Below the pieces are notes generated by a model, which ran no database searches, was not told the DNA's origin, and saw nothing but the letters and a program-made list of their open reading frames with translations. DNA of 64,000 nt from Acinetobacter junii CIP 64.5 (GTDB taxonomy: Bacteria; Pseudomonadota; Gammaproteobacteria; Pseudomonadales; Moraxellaceae), in the NCBI RefSeq assembly GCF_000368765.1, contig NZ_KB849655.1, positions 275,962 through 339,961 on the forward strand, read 5' to 3'. Positions 1 to 9,206 of this stretch are shown piece by piece (the stretch's first letter is position 1; each line of letters begins with the position of its first letter). Both the position numbers and the translations under genes were made by a program.

Positions 1-1
1 A

Positions 2-463
2 GAAGATGGAAATAATTTTAATATTGATGCACAAAATATTGGTTTATTAGAAACATTGAAAGTAAATAATCATACTTTCGGTTTAGGCTATCAGCAAATT
101 ATTGGTGAATCTGCCTACCCATTACCAGATGGTTTTCTTCCTGAAACATATTTCATTAATTGGAATGCTACAGGTTTTTTTAAAAAAAATGAGAAATCAT
201 ATCATTTTATTTATGGTTATAATTTTAAAGATTATATCCCCGGTTTTAATGCAGCCGTAAAATATGTTTATGGTGAGGATTTTGAAATGGCTGATGGTAA
301 AAAAAATCATGAAAGTGAGTCTAATATTATCTTGAACTATGCTTTTCAACAGCCCTATCTCAAAGGTTTGGCATTGCAATATATTCGAATTGATTATGAT
401 GTGAAGCATGGAAATGATTTTGGTGAGGATCGCATGTTTGTAAACTACACTCATAAATTCTAA
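2..463 (+). CDS. OprD-family outer membrane porin, C-terminal part (5' end outside window)
   Basis: The reading frame is open from the left edge, so only the last 153 residues are present. The text alternates short beta-strand-like stretches with turns and includes a LGYQQIIGESAYPLPDG segment typical of OprD/OprQ-type porins. It ends in an aromatic residue (…NYTHKF), the usual C-terminal signature recognised by the BAM machinery. Family members form substrate-specific 18-strand channels for amino acids, aromatic acids or other small carboxylates in the outer membrane. The substrate cannot be told from this fragment. A hairpin terminator follows directly. Confidence 0.8.
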   Translation, partial: EDGNNFNIDAQNIGLLETLKVNNHTFGLGYQQIIGESAYPLPDGFLPETYFINWNATGFFKKNEKSYHFIYGYNFKDYIPGFNAAVKYVYGEDFEMADGKKNHESESNIILNYAFQQPYLKGLALQYIRIDYDVKHGNDFGEDRMFVNYTHKF

Positions 464-480
464 AGACTTAAACTTTGTAT

Positions 481-518
481 AGGGATACTCAACTTTATGT
501 AGCGTATCCCTTTTATTT
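481..518 (+). terminator. Rho-independent terminator after the porin gene
   Basis: The arms AGGGATAC (481-488) and GTATCCCT (504-511) form a perfect 8-bp stem, followed by TTTATTTTT. It lies 17 nt after the porin stop codon. Confidence 0.8.
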
Positions 519-530
519 TTAAAACAATAT

Positions 531-554
531 TTTGGTAGGTATTTGGTAGGTAGG
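531..554 (+). promoter_or_regulatory. 11-bp-period direct repeat upstream of the alcohol dehydrogenase gene (candidate activator site)
   Basis: TTTGGTAGGTA occurs twice head to tail (531-541 and 542-552) and is followed by GG. The core can be written GGTAGG-N5-GGTAGG. It lies about 90 nt upstream of the alcohol dehydrogenase start. A related repeat (GGTTGG-N5-GGTTGG, minus strand) lies between the regulator gene and the aldehyde dehydrogenase gene at 3248-3264. Direct repeats of one helical turn are the kind of site bound by SARP/BTAD-type winged-helix proteins. The link to the neighbouring regulator is inference. Confidence 0.45.
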
Positions 555-639
555 AAATTTTTTTAAGCACTCCATACTAAGTTCTAGGTGTAAATCACCT
601 GAATAACAAACAATGGAAAATGGAAGAAGGAATCACTCC

Positions 640-1812
640 ATGGCTTTTAAAAATATTGCAGATCAAACAAACGGTTTTTATATCCCTTGCGTTTCTCTCT
701 TTGGTCCAGGCTGTGCAAAAGAGATTGGGACGAAAGCACAAAATCTCGGTGCAAAAAAAGCATTAATCGTTACAGACGAAGGTCTATTTAAATTTGGTGT
801 AGCAGATACTATTTCAGGATATTTGAAAGAAGCTGGTGTAGATAGCCACATCTTTCCAGGTGCAGAGCCTAACCCAACAGATATTAATGTTCACAACGGT
901 GTTAAAGCCTACAACGACAATGGATGTGATTTTATCGTTTCATTAGGTGGTGGTTCATCACACGATTGTGCAAAAGGGATTGGTCTTGTAACTGCTGGCG
1001 GCGGACATATTCGTGATTATGAAGGAATTGATAAAAGTACAGTTCCGATGACTCCCTTGATTGCAATCAATACTACAGCAGGTACAGCCTCAGAAATGAC
1101 GCGTTTCTGCATCATTACCAACACGGATACTCATGTCAAAATGGCAATAGTAGACTGGCGTTGTACACCTCTGATTGCAATTGATGACCCTAAGCTTATG
1201 GTTGCAAAACCTGCAGGTTTAACGGCAGCTACAGGAATGGATGCATTAACTCATGCCGTCGAAGCTTATGTCTCTACTGCTGCAAATCCAATTACAGATG
1301 CCTGTGCTGAGAAAGCCATTACTATGATCAGTCAATGGTTACGCCCTGCTGTAGCCAATGGTGAAAATATCGAAGCACGCGATGCAATGAGCTATGCACA
1401 ATATCTAGCGGGTATGGCATTTAATAATGCATCTCTAGGTTATGTCCATGCAATGGCACATCAGCTTGGTGGGTTCTACAATCTTCCTCATGGCGTATGT
1501 AATGCGGTGCTTTTACCACATGTTTGCGAATTTAATTTAATCGCTTGCCAAGATCGTTATGCAAAAATTGCAGAATTAATGGGCGTTAATGTTGAAGGTT
1601 TCACTGAAACAGAAGCTGCATTTGCCGCAATTGATGCAATTCGTGAACTCTCATCATCAATTGGCATCCCATCAGGATTAACCGAACTTGGTGTAAAAAC
1701 TGAGGACTTGGCAATAATGGCTGAAAATGCTCAAAAAGATGCATGTATGCTGACCAACCCACGTAAAGCAACACATGCTCAAGTTGTAGAAATTTTTAAA
1801 GCTGCTTTATAA
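640..1812 (+). CDS. Iron-containing (group III) alcohol dehydrogenase
   Basis: This 390-residue enzyme is expected to oxidise a primary alcohol to its aldehyde with NAD+ in the cytoplasm. The nucleotide-binding loop GGGSSHDCAKG is at residues 103-113. The metal ligands of the family can be matched to D211 and H215 (in DALTH), H280 and H294 (in NLPHG). The ATG at 640 is preferred over an in-frame ATG at 613, because AAGGA sits 8 nt before it and MAFKNIADQT is the usual family N-terminus. An acetaldehyde dehydrogenase and a regulator follow, so it probably performs the first step of ethanol or short-chain alcohol use. Substrate range is not readable from sequence. It resembles YiaY/FucO/ErcA-type enzymes. 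Confidence 0.9.
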   Translation: MAFKNIADQTNGFYIPCVSLFGPGCAKEIGTKAQNLGAKKALIVTDEGLFKFGVADTISGYLKEAGVDSHIFPGAEPNPTDINVHNGVKAYNDNGCDFIVSLGGGSSHDCAKGIGLVTAGGGHIRDYEGIDKSTVPMTPLIAINTTAGTASEMTRFCIITNTDTHVKMAIVDWRCTPLIAIDDPKLMVAKPAGLTAATGMDALTHAVEAYVSTAANPITDACAEKAITMISQWLRPAVANGENIEARDAMSYAQYLAGMAFNNASLGYVHAMAHQLGGFYNLPHGVCNAVLLPHVCEFNLIACQDRYAKIAELMGVNVEGFTETEAAFAAIDAIRELSSSIGIPSGLTELGVKTEDLAIMAENAQKDACMLTNPRKATHAQVVEIFKAAL

Positions 1813-1824
1813 AGCTTTCCTCTC

Positions 1825-1865
1825 AAAAGTAAGCCAGAACTCCGAGACTTGGCTTACTTTTTTGT
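1825..1865 (+). terminator. Rho-independent terminator after the alcohol dehydrogenase gene
   Basis: AAAAGTAAGCCA (1825-1836) pairs perfectly with TGGCTTACTTTT (1850-1861), and the T run continues past the stem. It ends the alcohol dehydrogenase transcript before the convergent regulator gene. Confidence 0.85.
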
Positions 1866-2035
1866 GGGAATATTAAAATGGTTATATTCCCACTTTTTTT
1901 ATATAAATTAAAATTCAAAGTAAACAATGATTTATTTAATTTTTTGATCTTTCTACAGAATATCGAGTTCTTTTTCAGGCAAAGCAAATTTCATTTTTTA
2001 ATTAACGCTAGATAATTCTAATCTCAAATATTCAA

Positions 2036-3217
2036 TCAATATACGTCTTTAAACTTACTCAAAGATAAACGTGCAGGATGTTCGCTCGGGAACAATTCCA
2101 TTAGACGTTCTACAGCATCGATTGCTTCTGGGAAATGGGCCACATGTTTAAGGAGTAGGTCTGTTTCTTTAGTTTTGAAAATCGCATCACTTAAACGAGA
2201 CTCAAGACAATCACGCCATGCACATAAAAATGGACTTTCAGTTTTAGCGAGGAAAACACCTTTATATAATTGAAGTGCAGACGCGACATAACCTGCATCT
2301 AAAGCCTGCTCTGCTGACAGAAAATCAGCTTCAACATCAGCCAGTAGACGATATGGGCGAGAACCCAACATACCACCTAAAATATCCCGTAGTTGAGACA
2401 TTTCTGCTTTGAGCGTACCGATACTCACCTTACGCTCACCATATAATGCTTGATGTAAATTTTCTAAATTCAAGCCATTTGGACATAAGGCTAAAATGAC
2501 TAATATCTCGACCTGTCTTGGAGTTAATACCAATGATTTATGGTTAAAAATAATTTGAGGCGTGGCAAAGGCACGAATATATAAACGTTGGCGCTGTTGT
2601 TCGATTAAAGCAGTTTGAATAATAGATGCACATCGTTCAGCAGCTAATACACCGAGTGTATTGTGTTTTTTCCATGTCGTAGATAAATCAACGACACCTA
2701 ATACCTGTTTTGAATACGGGTCTAAAATTGGTGCTGCATAGCACACCCAATCATGAATAGACTCCATGTAATGTTCATTTGAGAACACACAACTTGATTG
2801 TTGAGTTTTTAAAGAAAGTGCTAGAGCATTGGTTCCGACCATATCTTCAGCCCACTGCCCACCTGCAATAAAATGCACTTTTTCAGCTGCACTTTGCATT
2901 TGATTACTAGAAGCAGTCCAAATAATCGTACTTCCAACGTCACCTACCGCGATAACCATTGAGGATTGTTCTGCAATATGACTTAGTTCATCGGAACAGG
3001 TTTCAAGTGCTAGGTCCAAACTGCTTTTGTTCTTTTTATTTTGACTTAATAGTGGTGCAGCTAAGCGTTCTTTAGGAATCGAGGACGAAACAGATCGCTG
3101 CCATGAACTCGCAATACTTTGACCAAGTTTTTCAGCATTTTGTGGCGACAGACTACTTTGTTTTTTTAGCTGATCAACGGACGAACGATGTTGCAATAAC
3201 TCTTGTTTTGTAAACAT
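2036..3217 (-). CDS. GAF-domain regulator with C-terminal winged helix and BTAD-like region
   Basis: This 393-residue cytoplasmic regulator has an AcoR-like N-terminal half: an SSWQRS segment near residue 37 and a GAF-type sensor at about 70-205 with GTNALALSL and VLGVVDLS motifs. It has no AAA+ sigma54-activation domain and no Fis-type helix. Instead, residues about 221-290 (LTPRQVEILVILAL… then LKAEMSQLRDIL) look like an OmpR/SARP winged helix, and about 290-393 resemble a BTAD helical region (ALQLYKGVFL…WRDCLESRL). The ATG at 3217 has GAGGG about 8 nt upstream; a GTG at 3232 would overlap that site. It is divergent from the aldehyde dehydrogenase gene and probably controls both dehydrogenase genes; the ligand is unknown. 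Confidence 0.8.
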   Translation of the reverse strand: MFTKQELLQHRSSVDQLKKQSSLSPQNAEKLGQSIASSWQRSVSSSIPKERLAAPLLSQNKKNKSSLDLALETCSDELSHIAEQSSMVIAVGDVGSTIIWTASSNQMQSAAEKVHFIAGGQWAEDMVGTNALALSLKTQQSSCVFSNEHYMESIHDWVCYAAPILDPYSKQVLGVVDLSTTWKKHNTLGVLAAERCASIIQTALIEQQRQRLYIRAFATPQIIFNHKSLVLTPRQVEILVILALCPNGLNLENLHQALYGERKVSIGTLKAEMSQLRDILGGMLGSRPYRLLADVEADFLSAEQALDAGYVASALQLYKGVFLAKTESPFLCAWRDCLESRLSDAIFKTKETDLLLKHVAHFPEAIDAVERLMELFPSEHPARLSLSKFKDVY

Positions 3218-3247
3218 TTGTGTATCCCTCACACTTGATCATGGTTT

Positions 3248-3264
3248 CCAACCTTTCTCCAACC
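3248..3264 (-). promoter_or_regulatory. 11-bp-period direct repeat in the regulator/aldehyde dehydrogenase intergenic region
   Basis: On the minus strand this reads GGTTGG-AGAAA-GGTTGG; CCAACC is at 3248-3253 and 3259-3264 on the plus strand. It sits about 30 nt upstream of the regulator start and about 93 nt upstream of the aldehyde dehydrogenase start. Its period and core resemble the repeat at 531-554. Further along, TACCTTATACCAAA (3301-3314) contains the reverse complement of TTTGGTA, another partial match. Function as an operator is inferred. Confidence 0.4.
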
Positions 3265-3356
3265 TTCGCACTTATATCCTAAAGAAATAACGTACAAAAG
3301 TACCTTATACCAAAGCTGTAGATCGTTAAATCAATTATAAGCAAAGGAATTTATAT

Positions 3357-4868
3357 ATGCGTTACATCGATCCTAACCAACCTGGTTCAAAAGTCCAATT
3401 TAAATCTCAATATGAGAACTTTATTGGCGGTCAATGGGTAGCTCCTGTAAGAGGAGAATACTTCGATAATGTTTCACCTGTCGATGGCAAAGTGTTTACA
3501 AAGATCCCTCGTTCTTCAGTTGAAGACATTGAACTTGCTCTCGATGCAGCACATAAAGCAAAAGCTGAATGGAATAAAAGCTCTGCTACAACGCGTTCAA
3601 ATATTTTATTAAAAATAGCGGATCGTATGGAACAAAACCTTGAGTTTCTTGCAGTTGCAGAAACTTGGGACAATGGTAAACCAGTACGTGAAACTTTAGC
3701 CGCGGACATCCCGTTAGCGATAGATCACTTCCGCTATTTTGCTGGATGTATTCGTGCACAAGAAGGCGGAATTTCAGAGATTGATGAAGATACGATTGCC
3801 TACCACTTTCACGAGCCTTTAGGCGTTGTAGGTCAAATCATTCCTTGGAACTTTCCGATTTTGATGGCGGCTTGGAAACTCGCACCAGCACTCGCGGCGG
3901 GTAACTGTATTGTTTTAAAACCAGCAGAACAGACACCTGTGGGTATTTTACTGGTCTTAGAACTTATCCAAGACATACTTCCACCAGGTGTTCTCAACGT
4001 TGTTAATGGTTTTGGTGCTGAAGTGGGTCGACCATTAGCAACTAGTCCCCGTATTGCGAAGATTGCATTTACTGGTTCTACTCAAGTCGGTCAGCTCATC
4101 ATGCAATATGCAACTGAGAATATTATTCCAGTCACCTTGGAGCTTGGGGGTAAATCACCAAATGTCTTCTTTGAAGATGTGATGGACAAAGATGATGATT
4201 ATCTTGATAAAGCGCTAGAAGGCTTTGCAATGTTTGCATTGAATCAAGGTGAAGTATGTACTTGTCCTTCTCGTGCCTTAATTCAAGAAAGTATCGCAGA
4301 TAAGTTTTTAGAAAAAGCAATCGAGCGAGTTAAACGAATTAAGTTGGGTCATCCATTAGATACTGAAACCATGGTTGGCGCTCAGGCTTCCTTAGAACAG
4401 CAAGAGAAAATCCTACGTTGTATCAGCACAGGTCGCGAGGAAGGTGCTGAAGTACTTGTAGGTGGTGGTGCTCGTCAAGAAGTTGATGAAGGTTTCTATA
4501 TTGAACCGACGGTGTTCAAAGGACACAACAGTATGCAAATTTTCCAAGAAGAAATTTTTGGACCTGTATTGTCAGTGACCACTTTCAAAGATTTTGATGA
4601 AGCAATCAAAATTGCCAATGAAACCATTTATGGCCTAGGAGCTGGAGTTTGGTCACGTTCTGCACACACTTCATACCGTGCAGGTCGTGCAATAGAAGCA
4701 GGTCGTGTATGGACAAATTGTTATCACATTTACCCTGCTCATGCAGCGTTTGGTGGTTACAAAAAATCAGGTATTGGTCGCGAAAACCATCGCATGATGT
4801 TAGACCATTACCAACAAACCAAGAACCTATTGGTGAGCTACTCAACTAAACCAGCGGGTTTCTTTTAA
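3357..4868 (+). CDS. NAD+-dependent acetaldehyde dehydrogenase (ExaC/AcoD type)
   Basis: A 503-residue aldehyde dehydrogenase oxidising acetaldehyde or related aldehydes to the acid. Landmarks are the IIPWNFP cofactor segment (about 161-167), the general base E262 in LELGGKSPN, and the catalytic cysteine C301 in [11 protein letters not shown]. The extra cysteine C303 and the C-terminal [19 protein letters not shown] block are typical of the ExaC/AcoD subgroup found with ethanol or acetoin catabolic genes. AAGGA lies 9 nt before the ATG. It is divergent from the GAF/winged-helix regulator and 1.5 kb from the alcohol dehydrogenase, so the pair probably converts alcohol to acid. A strong terminator follows. 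Confidence 0.92.
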   Translation: MRYIDPNQPGSKVQFKSQYENFIGGQWVAPVRGEYFDNVSPVDGKVFTKIPRSSVEDIELALDAAHKAKAEWNKSSATTRSNILLKIADRMEQNLEFLAVAETWDNGKPVRETLAADIPLAIDHFRYFAGCIRAQEGGISEIDEDTIAYHFHEPLGVVGQIIPWNFPILMAAWKLAPALAAGNCIVLKPAEQTPVGILLVLELIQDILPPGVLNVVNGFGAEVGRPLATSPRIAKIAFTGSTQVGQLIMQYATENIIPVTLELGGKSPNVFFEDVMDKDDDYLDKALEGFAMFALNQGEVCTCPSRALIQESIADKFLEKAIERVKRIKLGHPLDTETMVGAQASLEQQEKILRCISTGREEGAEVLVGGGARQEVDEGFYIEPTVFKGHNSMQIFQEEIFGPVLSVTTFKDFDEAIKIANETIYGLGAGVWSRSAHTSYRAGRAIEAGRVWTNCYHIYPAHAAFGGYKKSGIGRENHRMMLDHYQQTKNLLVSYSTKPAGFF

Positions 4869-4911
4869 AATTTAAAAAAGCTTATTTATCTCGATAAGTC
4901 AGTTTAAAGTA

Positions 4912-4945
4912 AAGGCAAGTACACGAATTGTACTTGCCTTTTTAG
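4912..4945 (+). terminator. Rho-independent terminator after the aldehyde dehydrogenase gene
   Basis: AAGGCAAGTAC (4912-4922) pairs with GTACTTGCCTT (4930-4940), followed by TTTTAG. It is a perfect 11-bp stem with a short loop. Confidence 0.85.
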
Positions 4946-5125
4946 TTATTAGAAATTCACATAAAAATATCAGTTGTCGTGTAGTTGACAGATTTTCAAA
5001 TAAATATATGTTTAAAGTGCTAGATCGAAACTTAGATCATCTTTGATTTGTACACGATGATGGTCACTTTTAAAAACGATATCAATTATTTATCAAAATA
5101 AAATTCATTTAGGAAAGCACGGTTT

Positions 5126-6001
5126 ATGGATTCAGGATTGATCACAATATTTTTACCTATCGCCTTAGCCATCGTTATGGCAGGTATGGGGCTAGAACTA
5201 ACACTTAAAGACTTTGCGCGAGTCAGCAAACACCCTAAAGCTGTTTTAATAGCATTGTTCTGCCAACTCATTTTATTAGTAGGGATAGCGTTTTTAATTT
5301 GTAAAATACTTGCTTTACCACCGCTTTTAGCGGTCGGTTTGATGCTATTGGCTGCATCACCTGGTGGTACGACAGCCAATTTATTTAGCTATCTATATAA
5401 GGGTGACATCGCACTTAATATTACTTTAACTGCAATTAACGCTATTATCGCAGCGGTGTTCCTACCCTTAATTGTAAATTTCTCGATTCTGTATTTTATG
5501 AATGAAGGGCAGCAAGTCGGTCTGCAATTTACTAAGGTTTTACAAGTTTTTCTGATTATTTTAGTGCCTGTATGCATCGGAATGATCATTCGTCATTATG
5601 CACCGCATGTTGCTGAAAAACTGAATCGTCCTGTACGAATCTTTGCCGTGGTTTTTCTGCTGATTATCATTCTAGGCGCAATTATCAAAGAGCGAAGCAA
5701 CTTGGTAGATTATTTGGGACAGATTGGCTTAGCAACCGCACTATTCTGCGCAATTAGTTTAATGGTTGGATATTTCGTGCCACGAATGTTAGGCATTAGT
5801 TCATATCAAGCACGTGCATGTGCATTTGAGATCGGGATTCATAACAGTACTTTAGCCATGACAATTGCACTCACGATTATGGCAAGTACCACCATCGCAA
5901 TGCCTGCCGCGGTATACTCCATTTTCATGTATATCTTCGCGACTATATTCGGCATATTAATTACGAAATTTGCCCCTCAAGATGCTGTAAAAACAGTCTA
6001 A
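5126..6001 (+). CDS. Bile acid:sodium symporter (BASS) family transporter
   Basis: This 291-residue protein is mostly hydrophobic, with about nine to ten membrane segments and no cleavable signal. It has the BASS/SBF pattern: GMGLELTLKDF near the N-terminus, AASPGGTTANLFSYL around residue 75, and a late EIGIHNSTLAMTIAL segment (about 235-250), both matching the discontinuous-helix motifs of the fold. Bacterial homologues move organic anions or small acids with sodium, and the physiological substrate here is not known. AGGAAA lies 10 nt before the ATG. It stands alone between two terminators. Given the neighbouring oxidation genes it might carry an organic acid, but that is only a guess from position. 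Confidence 0.85.
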   Translation: MDSGLITIFLPIALAIVMAGMGLELTLKDFARVSKHPKAVLIALFCQLILLVGIAFLICKILALPPLLAVGLMLLAASPGGTTANLFSYLYKGDIALNITLTAINAIIAAVFLPLIVNFSILYFMNEGQQVGLQFTKVLQVFLIILVPVCIGMIIRHYAPHVAEKLNRPVRIFAVVFLLIIILGAIIKERSNLVDYLGQIGLATALFCAISLMVGYFVPRMLGISSYQARACAFEIGIHNSTLAMTIALTIMASTTIAMPAAVYSIFMYIFATIFGILITKFAPQDAVKTV

Positions 6002-6019
6002 TCTAAGATTTTTATCAAA

Positions 6020-6047
6020 AAAGCGTATAGGTGCTATACGCTTTTTT
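6020..6047. terminator. Bidirectional terminator between convergent genes
   Basis: AAAGCGTATAG (6020-6030) pairs with CTATACGCTTT (6034-6044), with a 3-nt loop. There are T runs on both strands, serving the transporter gene (+) and the ketopantoate-reductase-like gene (-). Confidence 0.85.
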
Positions 6048-6061
6048 TATGCATAATCGAA

Positions 6062-7063
6062 TCACAATTGCGTTAACTGTGCTTTAAGTTTTGATCCAGA
6101 CCATACTTTCGGTTCTGATTCTGCCTGTTTTACTAGCTCAATTAATTTTTGGTTAATTGGTGCTGTAAGATTCAACTGTCTTGCTAAATTAACAACCTCA
6201 CCATTAATCCAATCGATTTCAGTTTTTCTTCCAACCATTAAATCATCAGCCATCGAAGAACGCGCAAGTGGATCAATCGCGAGCATTTTTTTACTGATAA
6301 TCTTAAATATAGGATTGGGTAGTTTTAAAATTTTAGGAATAAATTGTGCTGGAATTGGAGTCAATTTAGCTGGTTTGATTTTGACTATTTTTAATAGATT
6401 CAATGTTTCTAATTGAGCAAGTGCCAAACACTGACGATATTCTCGAATAGATAATTCTTGTTTCAGTGGAAGTCGGGATAGCGCATTGATTGAATTATTT
6501 AAGTTCAATAATAATTTTGCCCATTGCACAGCTTGCATATCTTGTTCTAACTGAATCTCTAACTGCGCTTTTTGAAACGCAAGTACGAGTTCAGCTAATT
6601 GCTCATGGTTTTTTACATACAAAGCCCCATCAGTTCCTTGGTGGAAACGACCATTCCCCAGAGCTGCGACATTAAAAGGTACCATTCCTTCGAGTATAAT
6701 GTGGTCTGTTAAAATTCTTTTTAGAATTCCCACATTACTTAAGCCATTTTGAAAACTAATAATAATGGTCTTTTTCTTTAGAATATCTTTTAATTCAAGG
6801 GCTACTTGTTCAGTAGATGTTGATTTTACGCAAACAAAGACAATATCAGCATGAGCTGCTACATTGTGATCAATGCTCATTTGTAATTGATTTACAGAAA
6901 TAGTTTGCTTAAATCCTGTGTAATCTGAAACAGTTAAACCATAAGTTTGAAGTGCTTGCTGAATTTTAGGACGAACAATAAAATTTATGTCATAGCCAGC
7001 AGCAATGAGTCTACCGCCAAGATAGCATCCAATACTACCTGCACCATAAATACATATTTTCAT
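6062..7063 (-). CDS. Ketopantoate reductase (ApbA/PanE) family protein
   Basis: A 333-residue protein that starts with a Rossmann fingerprint (GAGSIGCYLGG) and contains VKSTSTEQV and ISFQNGLSN, the NADPH-binding and substrate-side motifs of 2-dehydropantoate 2-reductase. The C-terminal half has the ApbA helical domain, with the conserved SSMADDLMVGRKTEIDWINGEVV stretch spanning about 263-285. Family members reduce ketopantoate to pantoate for coenzyme A synthesis. Acinetobacter carries several paralogues, so this could also act on another 2-keto acid; that is why no symbol is given. It is monocistronic between a shared terminator and an intergenic region. Confidence 0.8.
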   Translation of the reverse strand: MKICIYGAGSIGCYLGGRLIAAGYDINFIVRPKIQQALQTYGLTVSDYTGFKQTISVNQLQMSIDHNVAAHADIVFVCVKSTSTEQVALELKDILKKKTIIISFQNGLSNVGILKRILTDHIILEGMVPFNVAALGNGRFHQGTDGALYVKNHEQLAELVLAFQKAQLEIQLEQDMQAVQWAKLLLNLNNSINALSRLPLKQELSIREYRQCLALAQLETLNLLKIVKIKPAKLTPIPAQFIPKILKLPNPIFKIISKKMLAIDPLARSSMADDLMVGRKTEIDWINGEVVNLARQLNLTAPINQKLIELVKQAESEPKVWSGSKLKAQLTQL

Positions 7064-7168
7064 TGATCAACTCTAACTACTGTTTTTCTATTGCTACTTT
7101 CCTAACATAATCAATATTACGGAGTAGATTTGTCAGCTAGCTTACAAATTTTAAATTTTGCTCAAGAA

Positions 7169-7193
7169 AAAGCCCAATATTGAATTGGGCTTT
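7169..7193 (-). terminator. Terminator after hchA
   Basis: AAAGCCCAAT (7169-7178) pairs with ATTGGGCTTT (7184-7193). On the minus strand the stem is followed by TTTTTC, so it ends the hchA transcript. Confidence 0.75.
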
Positions 7194-7209
7194 GAACTTA
7201 TAAAATAGC

Positions 7210-8088
7210 TTATGCGTTAAGGCTTGGATCAGCTAATAAAGTTTCAGCAGCAAGTTTCCCCAAATTATTAGAGGCTAAGGGACTATCACCCGTTAACAGT
7301 TTTCGATCTTGATGAACTTGCCCTGTGATTCCCTTATTTAGAATTTCCACACCAAGCTTTTCAAGATTTTCGCCGACGAGCCACGGCAATTGTCCAGGCA
7401 TATATCCAATATCGATATTGGCACCTTTATCTAATGAATCAGGGAAAACACAGACTTGATAGCCTTTAAAAATATAATCATTTGGGCTTTCATCAACTGC
7501 GGCTGCCAATAATGAAGCTGGACCATGACATAATGTAATAACATATTTGTCATTATCCACTGCCCATTTTAATAAAGCCTTAACTTCTTTACTCTCAGGA
7601 ATTTTAGCTAAAACCCCATGCCCACCTGGTATAAAAATACCAGCATAAGGTGAGTCACTGCTTAAAGCCTGATCTAAAATATCTGCCAATTTTAGTGGTG
7701 ATTTAAGTTGTTTTTCGTACTTGTGATAGGTATCCAAAACCACTTTCTCTTCTTTTGGCATTGCCCACATTTCAAGTTTTACTGGATTACCTGAAAGTGT
7801 TGCAACATCAAAGGCAAAACCAGCATTGTCTAAATGGAACATCGGTAACAACATTTCTACTGGATGATTTCCTGTAGAAAAGAATTTCTCATTTTGCATC
7901 AGAATATAGCGTTCATCCGTTGCAATCATGAGGATCTTTTTATCACCTTGATATGGATTTGGGTATGTAGTTCCGTCATAGTCAGTTTTAGGAGCCGTAT
8001 ACTGACTTAGAGAATAAGGTGATGGAAAAAAAGTATTATCTTCAGCTAGATCTGGAGTTGGGTTACGATCATCTGTATTTGTTGTCAT
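7210..8088 (-). CDS. hchA: Hsp31/HchA: glyoxalase III, DJ-1/PfpI superfamily chaperone
   Basis: This 292-residue member of the DJ-1/PfpI superfamily matches HchA along its length. The nucleophile elbow [12 protein letters not shown] carries the catalytic Cys-His pair, IFIPGGHG carries the conserved turn, and [13 protein letters not shown] is the metal-site region specific to Hsp31. HchA converts methylglyoxal to lactate without cofactor and acts as a holding chaperone; its protein-deglycase role is debated. The ATG at 8088 has AGGA about 9 nt upstream, whereas a longer in-frame start at 8136 has no such site. It lies downstream of a quinone oxidoreductase gene in the same direction, which suits an electrophile-defence pair. 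Confidence 0.9.
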   Translation of the reverse strand: MTTNTDDRNPTPDLAEDNTFFPSPYSLSQYTAPKTDYDGTTYPNPYQGDKKILMIATDERYILMQNEKFFSTGNHPVEMLLPMFHLDNAGFAFDVATLSGNPVKLEMWAMPKEEKVVLDTYHKYEKQLKSPLKLADILDQALSSDSPYAGIFIPGGHGVLAKIPESKEVKALLKWAVDNDKYVITLCHGPASLLAAAVDESPNDYIFKGYQVCVFPDSLDKGANIDIGYMPGQLPWLVGENLEKLGVEILNKGITGQVHQDRKLLTGDSPLASNNLGKLAAETLLADPSLNA

Positions 8089-8194
8089 GTTTAAATTCCT
8101 CGTAGGATATGTTTGATTTACATATTGCTTTTCCAAGTGATCATTCTCAAGCTTGATGTATAAATAGGCATAGATTGAATACGATTAGGCAAAA

Positions 8195-9199
8195 TTACGA
8201 TTTAATTTCGAGTACCACTTTTCCAATATGTTCACTGCTTTCCAAACATTGGTGTGCTGCTGCAACCTCTTCAAAAGTAAAAGTCTTATAAATAATCGGT
8301 TTACATTGACCTGTTTCGATTAGTGGCCAAACAAACTGCTCCAATTCTTGGGTAATTTTTGCTTTTTCATCATTGGTTCGAGCACGCATCGTAGAACCAG
8401 TCACCACAGCGCGTTTGAGCATGAGTTCTTGAATATCAAAGCCATCTACTTTTCGACCGCCCATAAATCCGATAATTACCAGTCGCCCATCTCTTTTTAG
8501 CAATCTCAGATTCTGATTAAAGTAAGCAGCACCGATAATATCTAAGATCACATCTACACCTTGCTGATCTGTGAGTGATAAGATTTCTTGTTCAAAATTT
8601 TGTGTCTTGTAATTAATAACCGTCGAAATTGAGCTTAATTTTTCTACTTTTTCTTCACTTCCCACTGTGGAAAAAGTTTGAATACCCATCGCATGACATA
8701 AGCTCAACGCTGTAGAACCAATTCCACTAGCTCCTCCATGAATTAACACGGTTTCATTCTTTTTTAACTGTCCGATCTGAAATAGATTTGCCCATACTGT
8801 GAAATAAGTTTCTGGAATAGCTGCCGCCTCAACAAAGCTCAGATTTTTTGGAATCGCTAAAGTTTGATTTGCTGGAACAGCACAGTATTCTGCATACCCT
8901 CCACCGTTGGTCAGCGCACAGACCTTATCACCGACTTTAAATTTTTCTACTTTTGAACCAATTTGTGAAATGATCCCAGCAACTTCCAATCCTGGAATCT
9001 GCGTTACACCTTTCGGCATCGGATACAACCCTTGTCGTTGCAAAATATCAGGGCGATTGATGCCTGTGGCATAGACTTCAATTAATACTTCATCTTCTTT
9101 AATCTCAGGTTTCTTACCTTGTACAACTTTTAGAACTTCAGGACCGCCAGCTTGAGTAATTTCGATATATTTCATTTGTTCGCTACTATTTTGATTCAT
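8195..9199 (-). CDS. NAD(P)H:quinone oxidoreductase, zinc-free MDR family (PIG3-like)
   Basis: A 334-residue medium-chain reductase lacking the zinc ligands of alcohol dehydrogenases. The N-terminal GroES-like domain has GINRPDILQRQGLYP and GLEVAG. The Rossmann domain has VLIHGGASGIGSTALSL around residues 150-166, and RDGRLVIIGFMGGRKV is typical of the PIG3/quinone oxidoreductase branch. It probably reduces quinones or enones with NADPH. AAGGA is about 11 nt before the ATG at 9199; a second ATG at 9175 is possible. It begins 7 nt after the end of a degraded AraC-type regulator gene that probably once controlled it. Confidence 0.85.
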   Translation of the reverse strand: MNQNSSEQMKYIEITQAGGPEVLKVVQGKKPEIKEDEVLIEVYATGINRPDILQRQGLYPMPKGVTQIPGLEVAGIISQIGSKVEKFKVGDKVCALTNGGGYAEYCAVPANQTLAIPKNLSFVEAAAIPETYFTVWANLFQIGQLKKNETVLIHGGASGIGSTALSLCHAMGIQTFSTVGSEEKVEKLSSISTVINYKTQNFEQEILSLTDQQGVDVILDIIGAAYFNQNLRLLKRDGRLVIIGFMGGRKVDGFDIQELMLKRAVVTGSTMRARTNDEKAKITQELEQFVWPLIETGQCKPIIYKTFTFEEVAAAHQCLESSEHIGKVVLEIKS

Positions 9200-9206
9200 G
9201 ATTTAC

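Noticed and set aside
586..600. AGGTG-N5-CACCT dyad before the alcohol dehydrogenase gene
   Set aside because: Arms of only 5 bp and no second copy at the aldehyde dehydrogenase promoter; the 11-bp direct repeats are the better candidate.
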